From Lunularia cruciata (Eukaryota; Streptophyta; Marchantiopsida; Lunulariales; Lunulariaceae), in contig OX419758.1 in NCBI GenBank assembly GCA_948567375.1, positions 377,001-441,000 of the forward strand: DNA of 64,000 nucleotides, read 5' to 3'. How positions within the stretch are numbered: position 1 is the first letter of the stretch; each line of letters starts with the position of its first letter. The notes under the pieces were generated by a model. The model was not told where the DNA came from. It did not search any database and worked only from the letters and a program-made list of their open reading frames with translations. This document shows, one piece after another, positions 1-12,134 of the stretch. A program made the translations under genes and the position numbers.

Positions 1-506
1 AACTCCCTCAGGGTTTTGGAAAATCTCACTCTCAATGGGCTTTTGGACACGCATTACTGTAGGATGACTACTCAAAGGAATTGGGAATTTACTCAAAGTG
101 TTCGAATTCCTCCTACGCAGTCGCAATTTTATATTGCCCCAAATCGCAGTCATTCTTCAATCAATTTCGTCGGTGATTTTCTCTCTTCTGTGTGCACTCC
201 TGGTCACTATCAAGACATGATTCTTCTGCCCCTGCCGTTTCTTGAAATGTACTTTCTTGCCACGTACAAAGGTTGTTAAATGGTCTTCATCTTTTCTGCA
301 TTTTCCAACCCAAAGACGGTGATCTTCGGACTGTTCCCGGCGTACTCCTCTTCCGAGTACCTCCATCATCGGATCCAATGTCAGCTTCTTCGGCTTTCCT
401 CCGAAGTTACTTCCGTCCATTCTTTCTCCGCAATTCAACTTTTCCGTGCTTACTTCATCTCTTAAACACTACCAATCCTAAAAAAACAAAAAATGTGGGT
501 ACCACA
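1..506 (-). repeat. Partial LTR of the TGTGGTACCC family, inverted
   Basis: Read on the minus strand, the sequence from 506 leftwards begins TGTGGTACCCACATTTTTTG, the same start as the LTRs at 10537, 16381 and 35467. The other end lies outside the window. A minus-strand open stretch of about 90 codons (157-438) has no recognisable domain and is not called as a gene. There is no polypurine tract just upstream of the start, so this is a 5' LTR or a solo LTR. It is opposite in orientation to the coiled-coil frame that begins right after it. Confidence 0.6.
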
Positions 507-1337
507 CCAAAGCACAATATTGTAATGACCAATGAGTCATTGAGAACAAAAGAATTGGAAGGAAAAGCAGAGTATAGGTCAAGAGACTCAAGAGAAGAGG
601 AAGAACTAGAGCTCATGCTGCAAAGTAAAGAGTCAAGCAATGGAAGTGAGGATGAACCGGAAGTTTAGCAATGAGGAGAGAATGATGCTAAGGACAAAGA
701 CCAAGAGTTCCATGCCGTGATTGATTGCATGGGAGGAGGAGATTCCTTGTTAGAATTGTCGCAAGCAGAGATTGAAGAAACCCAAGAAGCCGAGCCAAAG
801 TTGGGGTTCCAAAAAGGGATGAGATCAAAGAGAAGTGCACATACTGCAATTGCAAAACCAAGTAAGACAAGGCCGGTAGATGAAGAAGGAGAAAGCTCAG
901 ATGAGATGCCTTTGAGAATGAGAAGATTGAGACTTCAGAGTAAAGCTCCAATAGACAAAGTGAAGGATGCAGAGCTCAAAGATCCAAAAACTGCAAGAGC
1001 CTTTGATGGGATGGAGTACTTGTCAAAGATTGTCTATCCATTGTTGTTGCAATTGAAGAAGAAGAGAGAAGAGTTAAGGGGAAGTCATTCAGAGTTGAAC
1101 AATGAATTGAGAGTAGTACAATACATGAGTGAAGAAAGTTTGGATTTAAGATGGAAGTTAATCCAAGGAGGAAGAGAAGTAGAAGAGCTACGGGCTGAGG
1201 TAGAACTTAGGAGGAAAGAAATCAAGAGCCTAACAAAAGATTTTGTAAAGAGAGGCAAAGCAATAGCAAAGCAAGATGAAGATCAAAGGGAGCAGATAGA
1301 GAAGACTGAGATACTAAGGGAAAAAGTGCATGACGTG
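507..1337 (+). pseudogene. Coiled-coil gag-like ORF, 5' half, interrupted by element H
   Basis: The frame encodes a highly charged, Glu/Lys/Arg-rich protein with heptad-like coiled-coil segments, best seen in 717-1337. It matches the frame in element G at 17280-18035; for example ELEGKAEYRSRDS here corresponds to DLEGKAECKSKDS there, and FDGMEYLSKIVYPLL to the GMEYLLKVICPLL-like segment at about 17715. It is broken by a stop at 666-668. At 1337 the LTR of element H begins. Removing H and one ACGTG copy joins codon GTG to the CAA at 15047 in the same frame. No enzymatic motif is visible. It could be the N-terminal part of a retrotransposon gag or an extra element-encoded structural protein. 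Confidence 0.55.
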
Positions 1338-2072
1338 TGTAATACTCCGAGGACAAGAGAAGAGAGAAAATACAGATTACACACTCAAACATTTGATGCC
1401 CCAAAGGAGCATCTTCTCTTTATTATATAGACAAAAAGGATCTCCTCCAAGGAAGCTCCACCATAGGATTAGGCACACAAATAGGTGATATGTCAGCAAG
1501 ATCCATCCTTGGATAACTTGCTTGGATGGGTGACATGTCGGTCTGGGTCCTTTCTGGTTGGTCAAACCAGCTTTGACCAGAGGGAATCTTTTAGGGAATC
1601 TTTTTGTAGGAATCTCAAAATCACGTGGGTAAGGTACCATTGGAAAGCTCTCAACAAAACAAACCAAGGGGGAGGAAAGGCCAGCCTTTTGCTTACTTGG
1701 GGGAAAGTTGCACATTTTTGAGATCTAATTCATCCGTTTAGGCCTCCAAAATTGCTTTCAAAGATTTCAGGCATATTTAGATTCCTACTCTATTAGTAGA
1801 ATTCCCCTTTTGGTGATACCTCTTTCTGATCTATTTAGTCCATCATGTGTAACATCCTTCCAAATGTTACCAAACCAATTCTCACCTTTAAATTATATGT
1901 CTAGCTATTGGTTCTAAAGTTCTCGTCTATTTTGGTTTTTTCCCTATTTGTAGAAGTACTCTTTTGGTGATACTTTTGTTTGGTCTATTTTGACCATCAT
2001 GTATAACATCATTCTAGATGTTACCAAACCAAATTTCACATCTAGATCATATGGCTAGCTCTTGGTATTATA
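1338..2072 (-). repeat. 3' LTR of element H
   Basis: It matches 14280-15041 over its length, including the shared stretch GAGGACAAGAGAAGAGAG near one end and ATGGCTAGC near the other. On the element strand it should start TGTAATACC but reads TATAATACC (2072), a single C-to-T type change. A purine-rich tract just outside it (2073-2090, reading AAAAGGAGGGAAGTC on the minus strand) is the likely polypurine tract, which fixes this copy as the 3' LTR. Confidence 0.8.
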
Positions 2073-2449
2073 GACTTCCCTCCTTTTAAGATGCAACGTC
2101 CTTGTTATACAATTGTTGCTCAAACGCTTGCACCAACACTGGTGCATGTGTCAAATTGGCAGCGGGCTCCTAGGTTGCTTCATAGAGAGAATAACCTTTC
2201 CATTATACTAGATAGTCCACCAGCAGATGGCGAGTACCACACATGCATTTTTGGAGAATACCCTCCACTTCATATTCCTCTATGCCATCAATGAGTGTCA
2301 GACAAGGTCAAATGTCTTGTGTGGAATGACTTTGGCCTGATCGGGGGGCATATATGCGTAGTAGGGAAACATAGAACATTAGATTGATCTTCATGTGTGG
2401 TGGTAGCTCAAGGTGATGGGCCATAGCGCCAACGCGACAAAGAATTGAG

Positions 2450-3230
2450 AAAGGCTCAATAAAACAAGGTCTGACCTTACAAGGTCCAACTAATGTGAGG
2501 TTGTTTTATTGATAGCCACACATGATCCCCAACATTAAACTCCATGTGCCTACGGTGTGCATTAGCATATTGCTTCTTTTGATTTTTCACAATATGTAAT
2601 CTGTGCTTGGTGCTCTCTATACCTTGTTGGATTCTAGAAACAAATGTGTTGACTGTATTGACCTTGGTAGCCATTGGACGGATCTTCATCAAGCTAGAAG
2701 GTGTGAAGGGATGTTCACCATACATGAGGAAGAATGGAGGGACCTAGGTGGATGCATTCACTGAATTTTTGTAAGCAAATCCTACCAAAGGGAGTAGGGT
2801 GTCCCACCTCTCTTGCTCTTCTAAGATGAAGTTGCGTAACATGTCTTCAATCGTGCGATTAGCCTGCTTTGTTTAGCCATCTATTTGTGAGTGGTAAGCT
2901 ATGGACATGGCCAACTTGGTTTTGAAGAAACCAAAGAGTGTTTGCCAAAACAAACTAGTGAATTGAGTGCTTCTGATGAGTATTATATATAAGCCATGGT
3001 GAGTGAATATTGCATCTAAGTATAATTGAGCTTGTTGTGGATCAGTCACATCCTTGGTGGTAGGGCGTACATAAATCATTTTGCTAAATTGGTCCACAAA
3101 GACCATGATGGAGTCAAACCTTGAAATGGTCTTGGATAGTTCACAAACAAGATCCATACTCACTTGTTCCTAACATTGGGTAGGAGCAAGGAGAGGTTTA
3201 AGGAGCCATGCAAGAGCTTGATTAGAAGCT
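2450..3230 (-). pseudogene. Element H integrase fragment
   Basis: Minus-strand frames hold integrase core pieces. One has the start of the catalytic core, with SMDLV and VFVDQFSKM (about 3163-3090). Another has the later part, MSIAYHSQIDG (about 2910-2880), corresponding to the family's AYHPQTDGQTE region. The C-terminal region includes VGDHVWLS (about 2540). The domain is split into at least three frames by stops and frameshifts. The HHCC zinc-finger part should lie at about 3230-3420 and is poorly preserved. It belongs to element H, between RNase H and the 3' LTR. Confidence 0.65.
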
Positions 3231-3599
3231 TTGTTTTGTTGACAAAGTAGGCAGCTATGCATGTAGTCCATCACATTATTGCTCATCTTTGGCCAATAAT
3301 AATGGTGCTGGACTGCATCCAAGGTCTTGTCCACTCTAGAATGACGTGCAATGGCCGAACCATGACATTCTGCTAGAATGGTGGTGCCTTTTGCTCCATC
3401 ACTATTTGGTATTTGACCAAAGTAACATAATTTTCCATCACAAAAGGTGAGTCCTTGGGTGTTGGTGATGCCTTTGGATGATTGCGCTTCTACAATCTAT
3501 GGATCAGTTTTTGTAGCAGCTAGAATCTCTGGCCAAAATTTAGGAATAATCTTAACCTCTACCACAAAGTTGTTTGCCATTGGCATGCGAGTGAATGCA

Positions 3600-4356
3600 T
3601 CTACAAGTTGCTTCTTACCTTCCACGTAGGTGATTGTCACGTTGAAGCATTGTCACCACTCTGCCCACCAAATCTGGTGATGAGATAGATCCTTTTGCGT
3701 CTTGAAGTAGGCTAGAGGTTTGTGGTCTGTCTCTACTACAAATGCCTTCTTGCCTAGATAGTACTTCCAATGCTTGGCTGCCAGAATGATGTCCAACTCT
3801 TCTTGTTTTGTGGTGTGGTAGTTGTGCTCTGCCTGTAACAACTTTCAAGAGAAATATGCAATTGGATGCCATCCGTCATGCCACTCTTGTTGTAGGACTG
3901 CTTCTATTGCTACGTCTGATGTATTTGTAGCCAAATTGATTGGATGTTTTGGGTCATACCACTTCAAGATTGGTGCATGTAGCAAGGTGGCTTTCAATTC
4001 TTGAAAGACCAACTCTTGTGAGGTTCTCCATGTCCACTTCTTCCTCTTGCCAAGTAGTGCTGTTAAAGGTTGTGCAACCTTGGAGAAGTCCCTGACAAAT
4101 CTATGATAGAATCCGTCAACCCCAAGAAGCTCATGAGTTGAGTCTGGTCTTTTGGGGCACTCTATTTTTGAATGAAATCTATTTTATCTGTCAATACTTG
4201 AATGCCCTCTACACTTACTCTATGCCCCAAGTAGTCTACTTCAGACTTGCCAAACTTGCACTTTGAGATTTTGGCATACAATTGATTCTATCTTAGAATC
4301 TGGAGGACCTCTCATAGATGTTGTTTATGTTCCATCATTGTGCTACTATATACTAA
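3600..4356 (-). pseudogene. Element H RT 3' part and RNase H
   Basis: On the minus strand from 4356 downwards, the RT thumb/connection region continues directly from the RT half that ends at 9834, across the element I insertion. RNase H follows: the segment at 3841-3653 contains KQEELDIILAAKHWKYYLG and the ETDHKPLAYF motif, typical of Ty3 RNase H. Stops and a frameshift between overlapping frames (3615-3872 and 3653-3841) show decay. Confidence 0.65.
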
Positions 4357-4361
4357 GATAT

Positions 4362-4780
4362 TGTAAATAACCAAAACCAAGGAGAGAAATAGGAGAATGG
4401 AAACTCACATTGGGACACTTGAATGAGGGAAAACTTTGAATGCCTAGCATGAGCTTTGGCTTTGGTATTTATAGGTAGCATACAAGACCCTTGAAGCTTG
4501 TCAAGAAGCTTCCTTGAGCCACTTTCTTGGAGTGCAAGCCAAGTTAACCAGGAAGCTTCTCAAGAGTTCCTTGTTGTTCTCAAGCTTCTCAAGAGTTCCT
4601 TGTTGTTCTCAAGCTTCTCAAGAGTTCCTTCTCAAGCTTCCTTGTTGCCAATGAAGCTTCAAATTCCTTGATGGCCATCTGTGTATTTTGGAGGTGAGAA
4701 AGAGGTTACCATGTGGCATCATGAAGGGGATAACCTTTCCAAAGGCCCTTGTACTCCGTATGTTGGCAACGGCCTTATTG
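4362..4780 (-). repeat. 3' LTR of element I, with internal tandem repeat
   Basis: The first about 200 bases match the right LTR, including GGGACACTTGAATGAG and GGTATTTATAGGTAGCATAC. Further in it diverges and carries a local tandem repeat of about 29 bases (about 4555-4645) built from CTCAAGAGTTCCTTGTTGTT units, absent from the other LTR. The inner boundary is unclear because the two copies stop matching; 4780 is an estimate. Confidence 0.6.
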
Positions 4781-4904
4781 AATATGGCAATGTGCAAGGA
4801 TACGATCAACTTTGTTCTCCTCATGATCATTGATAGGGATAGGAAGATGGGGAGGTTGGACTCAAGAGGAAAAGGAAGAGGGGTTAGGAACAAAGGGTTT
4901 CAAC

Positions 4905-5990
4905 TTAGAAACATGAAAGACAGGATAGATACACATGTGGCAAGGCAAGGCAAGGCAAGTCGATAAGCAACAAGAGAGACAATGTGGGTGATATCAAAGG
5001 GTCATATCCAATTAGGGGCAAGTTTACGAACTTGGGTATTAAGTGAGAGAAGGAGGTTACTAGAGGATAGCATGACTTTATCACCGACTTCAAGGTTAGA
5101 TCACAGCAATGCTGGTATGCATATTGTTTTTGGTGATTCTGAGCAACAAGGAGGTGAGACTTGGCTTGTTGGAGAGATTGGGATATAGTGGTCAAGAATG
5201 TGGAAGTATGAGGAACTTGAGAGGAAGAGGGAGCAAGAAGAGAATTTGGAACAAGCAGATCTTGGCCAAAATTGAGAAAGAAGGGAGAAAATCCGGTGCT
5301 TGCCTGTTTGGAATTGTTGTAGGCAAATTTTGCAGTTGCAAGACATTCATCCCAGTTGGTATGGTGGACATTGATAAAGGCTCGCAACATATCCTCCAAT
5401 GTATGATTTTCACATTTGGTTTGTCCATCAGTTTGAGGATGATAGGCCATGGACAAAGCAAGCTTGGTGCCGAGTATCTAGAAGAGTGCTTGCCAAAACT
5501 TCTCGGTAAATCAAGGATCACGGTCGGAGATGAGTACATGTGGCATCCTATGATGCTTGAAGACATTGTCAAAGTAGATGTGTGCTAAGGTTGGAGCATC
5601 CTCGGTATCACAGGTTGGTGCCAAGTGGATTTGCTTACTAAGCTTATCTACAAACACCATGATTGTGGTGTGTCCTTGTTTTGTCTTTGGCAAGGATGTG
5701 ATGAGATCCAAGCTCACATGCTCCCAGCAAGCGGATGGAATGGCGAGTGGTTGAAGGAGTCCACTCAGCTTTTGGTTGTTGGCCTTGTTACGTTGGCAAC
5801 TCTCACATGATTGGACAAAGTCTTGAACATCTTGTGTCATGTTGGGCCACCACCATTGGCATTGGTGGGTGCCCAAGGTCTTGTCTACTTTTGTGTGACC
5901 AGCTATTGGTAAATCATGGGCTTCTTGAAGGCGCACAAGTCAAAGATCACCTTTGGCTGGAACATAGATCTGGTCTGCGTGGAATAAAAG
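4905..5990 (-). pseudogene. Element I integrase
   Basis: Frame 5936-5511 holds the HHCC finger and the start of the catalytic core: HDLPIAGHTKVDKTL, CESCQRNKA, VSLDLITSLP (first Asp) and VLISDRDP (second Asp). Frame 5456-4905 holds MSMAYHPQTDGQTKCENHTLED, whose Glu after the Gln-Thr pair would be the third catalytic residue but reads KCEN rather than the usual ERVN, and the C-terminal part. A frame change separates the two pieces. The degree of conservation suggests a younger insertion than its host H. Confidence 0.75.
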
Positions 5991-6129
5991 GCCTCCCTTG
6001 AAGGAGAAGGTGTTTTACTCCTTGTTGCATGCTGTCAGACGACCGTGTACCATTTGGAAGAAGGGATCTTGTTGTAGAGCTGATTGAAACTCATTATGGA
6101 CCTTAGGGTCAATGGACACCGTTGTAATT

Positions 6130-7690
6130 GTCGCCGTGATGAGAGGAAGAGCCTTCAAATCAAGTCATCATGATAGAGCATCAGGGATGACATGGAACCA
6201 ACCTGGTTTGTACTCAAGTTTGATGTCAAAAAATTGGAGTTGCTCTTCCCATCGATGATGTTGACTCTTCATGTGCTCCAAGTGTAAGGTCTGCAACAAT
6301 GACTTGTGATCAGTTTGCATGATCACTTTTTTCCCCAAGAGGTAATGCTTCCATACCTTGGTGGTATATACCATTGCAAGTTGTTCCCGATGTCAAGCAG
6401 AGTAATTTCTTTCAGTTGCATTTAGTCGGCAAGACACAAAGGCAATAGGATGTAGTCCATATGGAAATTCTTGTTGCAACACAACTCCAACTGCAAAGTT
6501 AGAAGCATCAAAATCAACCACACAAGGTAGTTGAGGATCATATGGTTGAAGAATGGGTCTTGAAGACACTATATGCTTTAACTTCTGGAATGCTTCTTCA
6601 TGCTTGGTGGTCCACTAGAAGCTCAAGTTTTTTCCCAAGAGGTCAATCATTGGTGCAGTCACGTGAGCATAATAGTGGATGAACCATCGGTAAAAACTGG
6701 CCAATCCATTGAATGCTCGTACTTTTGTAGCATCCTTCGGGGTAGGCCAATCAATAATGGCCTTGATCTTCTCTTCTTCTATCTTGATCCCCTCTGATGA
6801 GATCTTATGACCCAAGAAGGTAACCTCCTTCTGCCAAAAAGCACACTTTGACTTCTTGCAGTAAAATTTCCATTGTTGTAGTCATCTTAGGACTTCTGAC
6901 ACATGATTCATGTGTTCTGCCTCTGTCCTGCTATAGATTAAGATATCATCTAAGAACACCACCACGGACCGATCCAATAGTCCCTCCAACACCCAATGCA
7001 TCTGATCCATGAAGACTGTTGGAGCATTAGTGAGTCTGAAAGGTAGAACTCTCCACTTGAAATGTCCATACCTTGTGCAAAAGGTAGTCTTTTGCACATC
7101 CTCCCCTCCAATAGGAATTTTCCAATAGCCGCTACAAAGATCAAGCTTGGAAGAGTAGCGTGCTCTACTTGTTGATCAAGTAGGTCATTGATCCAAGGCA
7201 AGGGATATGCATTCTTCACGGTTTGCTTATTGAGCCCATGGTAACCAATATAGAAACAAAGTCCTCCATCCTTCTTTGGAACAAATAGTACACCGGTGCT
7301 CCCCAAGGAGAGGTACTATGTCGTATGAAATCCTTCTCCAACAACTTTGTAAGTGTTGTTTGCAACTCCTCCAACTCCTTTTGTGAGAGCCGATAGATTG
7401 GTCTACTCACTGGAGTACTCCTTGGCAATAACTCAATCTTGAAGGGTATACCTCGATCAGAGAGTAGTTTCTTTGGCAGATCATCTAGAAACACATCCTC
7501 AAACTCCTGAACTATCCGATCAACCATTGCTTGATGAGGCTCTTGGCCCTCCTCAGATTTTTCTTGTGCAATCGGCTTGATCCACACCGCAAATACATAC
7601 TTATCTTCCTCCAAAGTCTCCTCTATGGCTGCTTCATTAACAAACTTCCCTTCTAGGGACTCATCTCTCTTCCAAGCTTGCTCCATGGTT
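6130..7690 (-). pseudogene. Element I reverse transcriptase and RNase H
   Basis: Element order on the minus strand starts with an N-terminal RT approach segment (7686-7300) containing SRPIYRLSQKELEELQ and [15 protein letters not shown]. The fingers/palm include FVPKKDGG (about 7280), [11 protein letters not shown] and the catalytic [11 protein letters not shown] (about 6960-6930). RNase H around 6374-6170 has TDHKSLLQTLH and ends with IPDALS. Several stops and at least two frameshifts (near 7300 and 7150) break the frame. Confidence 0.75.
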
Positions 7691-7830
7691 GCCTTCTTGG
7701 CAAACTTCCCATCTTGGGACTCATCTCCCTTCCAGGTTTGCTATATGGCTACCTTCTCGACAAACTTCCCATCTTTGGACTGACTATTCTTAGTTGTCTT
7801 ACTCAGAGGTGCCAGACAACCTAATCGGAA

Positions 7831-8217
7831 TTACCTACCTTGGTGTTGTACTTGAATTTTTTGTCGGGTCCAATCAAATTGAACCTTATGACATTCAAGC
7901 CAAAGTAGACCCAATATGATATCATAGTGTAGAGGTGCCACTACAAACCTCATACACTCCAAATACTCCTTCCCAATCTTGAAAATAATAGGATGTGAGG
8001 TGCAGAATGTAGAACCCTTTCTACCATCCGCCATCATCAAACTACTTCCAAACACTAGCTTGATAGGGATACCCAATTCCTTTGCTACTTGCATAGACAT
8101 GCAATTCTCTGAACTTCTAGACTCCACCAAAATCCTACAGCCCCGATTAGATATTGTACCTTGCAAGTGAAGCAAACTTGCATAGGTTGAGCCTTCAATC
8201 CCATTAGAACTAATCAA
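7831..8217 (-). pseudogene. Element I retropepsin-like protease
   Basis: The frame shows the retropepsin layout. The active-site loop reads ILVESRSSEN, where families have DSGSS, so the catalytic Asp is Glu here and the following Gly is Arg. The later hydrophobic-hydrophobic-Gly segment, ILGLLWLECH, matches the conserved ILGMDWL type. The substitutions suggest the protease was inactive or has decayed. Confidence 0.6.
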
Positions 8218-8279
8218 GCTCCCAATAGGCGGCTCAAAATCTCCTATTGAAATTCTTCATTTCCCTGATCATTTTGTTC

Positions 8280-9010
8280 CACAAACTCCATCTAGGCAAC
8301 TTGTTGAGGTCGTCATTCCTAAGTGGAAATTCAGCAATGCAATGTCCAACTTGGCAACAATAAAAGCAACCTCCATTTTGTCATAATCTTTCTCTATTTA
8401 CTACACCAAGTGGTCTTTGTTGGATAGCATCAATCTCCATTGGTACCGGTTCTTCCACTTGTGCGTAGTGTACTGGTAGGCTTTGTGTAGGTCAAGGTCA
8501 AGACCAAGTTGTTGCAACCAAGGAATCAAAATGCTCAGCCAATTGCATGGCTTCTTCTACGTCTTGTGGCTCCCACATGGCCACCTCTAATTTGGTTTCT
8601 GACTTCAATCCTTGTACAAATTGATCCAAAACTTCACCTTCTTGGATATCTAGAATTTGCATGATGATGTTTTAAAATATATGATGTAGCTTTGTACTGA
8701 GCCAATCTGCCTCAACTCTGCCAATTTCTCGCGTGCGGCTCGGGTGGTACTTATAGTTTGGAATCAACCAAGTAATGCATCTTTGAATTCTACCCATGTC
8801 AAAATTGGTGTAACAATTTGTTGTTTAGCTCTTTCTACTCGAAATCGCCACCATAGTTTTGCCATGCCATTTAATTGGCTAGAAGCCAAGAGAATTTGTT
8901 TCTGCTCGTCTTGAAGATTGGTGGCTTCAAAGTAACGTTTGCAATCAAACACAAAATTCTCCACTATGCTTGGAAGATTCTTGCCTTCAAACACCTTGGG
9001 TTTTGGAAAT
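8280..9010 (-). pseudogene. Element I gag fragment
   Basis: Frame 8994-8764 contains the Ty3-type gag segment with FVFDCKRYFEATNLQDEQK and GMAKLWWRFRVE, typical of the retrotransposon gag domain. A zinc knuckle is expected nearer 8350-8400, where the minus strand reads a Cys-rich stretch (CFYCCQVGHCIA), a partial CX2CX4H match. Frames are broken. Confidence 0.6.
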
Positions 9011-9404
9011 CAAATGCGATCTTCTCCATCTTGAATTGGTGCTCTATCTATCTGTTCTCATCATTGTTGGTCTCGTTCATCCAACAATCAAGTAAGATGC
9101 TTGATTTGTTGTTGCATTGCAAGGATAACAACCGGTATTGCTGCCATTGCTACTACTCTATTCCACTACTCTTAATTTATCTAATTGATTAACACATAGA
9201 TACAATACATCCACCGTTCTCCATAAGTTACAATTGGAAGTATCAAGGGTTCCTCAGACACGGTGATCATATGTAGAAAATCTTGCCCAAAGCGCAAGGT
9301 GATGAATTGTGTGAAATGATGCTTTGGTAATATCTGGACATGAAAATCCCAATGGTTTGGCGGAAGTAGATTTGGTGGTCCATATATTCCATCCATCCCA
9401 TTCC

Positions 9405-9418
9405 TGCTCTGATACCAA
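9405..9418 (-). other. Primer-binding site of element I (initiator Met tRNA type)
   Basis: The minus strand reads TTGGTATCAGAGCA directly after the LTR end, matching the usual plant TGGTATCAGAGC site complementary to the 3' end of initiator methionine tRNA. It decides the orientation of element I. Confidence 0.85.
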
Positions 9419-9828
9419 TGTAAATGACCAAAACCGAGGAGAGAAATAGGAGAATAGAAACTCACATTGGGACACTTGAATGAGTGAAAACTCTGAATGC
9501 CTAGCATGAGCTTCGGCTTTGGTATTTATAGGTAGCATACAAGACCCTTGGAGCTTCTCAAGAAGCTTCTTTGAGCTGCTTTCTTGGAGTGCAAGCCAAG
9601 TTAACTAGGAAGCTTCTCAAGAAGCTTCCTTCTAGAAGCCTACTTGGCGTGTAAGCTAAGCTAGTTAGAAGATTCCTTCTAGAAGCCACCTGCTTAGCGC
9701 ACAAGTTAACTAGTTGGGAACCTTCCCAAGATGCTTCTTAGATGCTTCTAGAATATTCTAGGCTATTTTGTCTTATTCTCTACTTCGTAAGCCCAACTAA
9801 CTTTGTTGCTAAATTCCATATTGTTACA
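9419..9828 (-). repeat. 5' LTR of element I
   Basis: The 410-bp repeat starts TGTAAATGACC and ends GTTACA on the plus strand, abutting the primer site on one side and the GATAT duplication on the other. It carries several AAGCTTC-containing short repeats (9557-9730) that form imperfect hairpins. Confidence 0.8.
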
Positions 9829-9833
9829 GATAT

Positions 9834-10490
9834 CATCCAAGAAGACAATAATATACTTATCCAAGTATGGACAAAATATGGCATTCATTAGACTCATGAA
9901 AGTGGAAGGTGCATTGGTGAGGCCAAAAGGCATCACAAGATACTTGAAGTGGCCATACCTAGTGTGAAAGGCAGTTTTGTACACATCCTTCATTGCAATT
10001 TGGATTTGATTGTAACTGCTTTGTAAGTCCAATTTGGTGAAGTATCTTGCTCCATGGAGTTGATCAAATAGGTCATCCATGCAAGGTAAGTTGTATTTGT
10101 TCTTCACTATTTGTTGATTGAGACCCCAATAGTCAATGCACATACGCATTGTACTATCCTTCTTCTTCACAAACAAGACAAGAGCCCCACATGGTGACAC
10201 GCTACATTGGATGAACCCTTTCTACAGCATCTCCTCAATTTGAGTCTTACACTCTTCCAACTCTTGAGGTGATAGGCAATATGGGGCCTTACAAGGAGGT
10301 GTTTTCTCTGGGAGTGTCTCAATTTTATGATCTACTCTCTTTTTTGGTGGCAATCCTGAAGGTAGATCATCAAAAAGACATCTTGAAACTCATCCTCCAC
10401 ATCTTTCAATTTCTCAGGAATTTGTGCATTCAATTGTGCACTCTAGACTTATCTTATTAGACCCATGACACATCTATTGGTCTTACAAAC
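9834..10490 (-). pseudogene. Element H reverse transcriptase, N-terminal half
   Basis: Frame 10200-9763 (the real part ends at 9834) shows [46 protein letters not shown] and the catalytic IIVFLDDI. It then runs straight into the LTR of element I. The rest of RT resumes at 4356. The segment 10200-10490 is the approach region with stops. An uninterrupted relative of this region exists at 44005-45058. Confidence 0.8.
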
Positions 10491-10536
10491 AATTTCCATC
10501 CCTATGACATATAGAGGCAATTCTTGCCTGTGTGAT

Positions 10537-12134
10537 TGTGGTACCCACATTTTTCATTTTGGACAAGTTTTGAAGAAGAAGTGCCTTGTTGAAACCAAAT
10601 GGAGAAGAAATGAGAGGAAATTTGTATTTTGATCAAGCCCAAAGAAGTTGACTTTGTGTCAAATGCAGACGGACTAAGCCAGGATTGAAAGAGGGTAGAC
10701 CCAAAGGAGGAATGGAAGTTATAGGTCGAGATTCTTGCATGGACTATATCTCAATTTTCACAAGTTTATATCAAGCGTGCTATATCTCGTTAGAAGCATC
10801 TTGTTCAGGGCTTTCCATTGCAACCAAAATCGTAAAGTTTGGAGGTTTATAGAAGAAGTTATAAGTATTTAAAGTTTCGGGAGTAACTGTACAAAGTAGT
10901 TTAGTGTCATTGGACTTCGGACTTGAGACTTCGGACTTCGGATGTACACAACTTCAAGTTTGAATCTTCTTTATCTCAAGATGAAAATGACTGTATTTGA
11001 GATAGTCGGACCTCGGAGTGCAACAAAGATGAATTTAGGAATCTTGCCAGAGGCATTAAAGAGAGTTAGGATAGAGAAAGAATAGATAGTTAGGATACCC
11101 ATGACTTCAATTTTAGTTCCAATTGAAGATGGAACAAGAATTGAAGGAGAAATAGTAGTAGTGAAGGAGGAATTCAAGTGTCATCGGACTTGTTATTTGA
11201 CACATTAGAGAAGAGTGGGTTAGGAGATAAAGAGTTAGATAAATCACTCCTTAGTGCAATTGTAGTTCCTAGTGTAGAAGTAGTAGAATTAGTGAAGGAA
11301 TTAGTAGAATTAGCTATACCCAAAGAAGGAGAAGTAGTTGGAAGGTCATCAGGTTTGGAAGCCGATGATGAGGTACACATTGGATCAGGATAAGTGTCAA
11401 TTTTGAGATATGAAGAGATAGATTGTCAATTGGGATCTACAGGTAGGAAGAGATGTTAGGAAGGGGAGCATTTATAGTCTCATTTTGTTCAGTATTCATA
11501 TTTTTGAAGATAGATAAAGCAAAATGTTGTTCTTAGTGCTCGTCGCTTAAGCTTAATTCCGATTGTCAATTTTGTGTTTGTAATTGTGACTGTGTGGAGA
11601 ATTCCAAAGAGCAAGTCAGTGTGTTTGTGGATGTTGGATTTTGTATCCTTGATCTTCATTTTGTGTGTTTGATCCTGAGTGAAGTGCATCGGAGCAATGC
11701 CTTAACAAATCTGAGAGGAATTGTAGTGTTGGTAGTATTTTGCATTTGTGAGTGCAGCACAAAGTTGATATGAAGCAATTTCGATCGAGAAAGTTGTGCC
11801 TTTAATGGAAGGGTGGAACACAATTCTAAGGCAAAATCTTTCTTCATAGTGAAGTGTCGTCTTCGAGAGAATCTGAATCATCACAATCAAGAGTTGTTTG
11901 GACAGAATTTGCTATGTTGTGATTATGTCTGCATATTCGAGACAAGTTGTCAAGATTGTAAGCTTGTTACTCTCTTCTAAGTGTAGTTTCTACCTGAGAG
12001 ATTAAAGAAGCAAACAAGAAGAACTGCAATTGTGACTTTTGACTTTGTATTTGACCAATTCTAAATCGTATCTCTGCAAGAACAAACTTTACTTACCCGA
12101 TTACCGCAAAAGTGATATTTATCGGGTTGTCATA
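10537..12134 (+). mobile_element. Solo LTR J (TGTGGTACCC family) inside element H
   Basis: It begins TGTGGTACCCACATTTTTC and ends GGGTTGTCATA. It is flanked by GTGAT (10532-10536) and GTGAC (12135-12139), a 5-bp duplication with one change. The H-like fragment around 44830-44860 shows the same locus without an insertion. A short frame at 11178-11393 (MSSDLLFDTLEKSGLGDKE) matches the C-terminal part of the coiled-coil frame in element G, showing that this LTR family carries remnants of that ORF. Confidence 0.8.

Larger units (their letters stand above)
4362..9828 (-). mobile_element. Element I: Ty3-type retrotransposon inserted in the RT of element H
   Basis: It is bounded by exact GATAT duplications (4357-4361 and 9829-9833). 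Ends are TGTAAATAACC... at 4362 and ...TTGTTACA at 9828. The right LTR is 9419-9828, next to a perfect initiator-Met type primer site, so the element is on the minus strand. Element order is gag (about 9010-8280), protease (8217-7831), RT (7690-6600), RNase H (6374-6130) and integrase (5936-4905). The insertion lies immediately after the FLDDI catalytic motif of H's RT. All frames are broken. Confidence 0.88.

Noticed and set aside
157..438. A minus-strand gene of about 90 codons
   Set aside because: It lies in a partial LTR and shows no domain or relative elsewhere in the window.
4555..4645. CRISPR-like array from the repeated CTCAAGAGTTCCTTG units
   Set aside because: Direct tandem repeats without spacers, inside an LTR of a plant retrotransposon.
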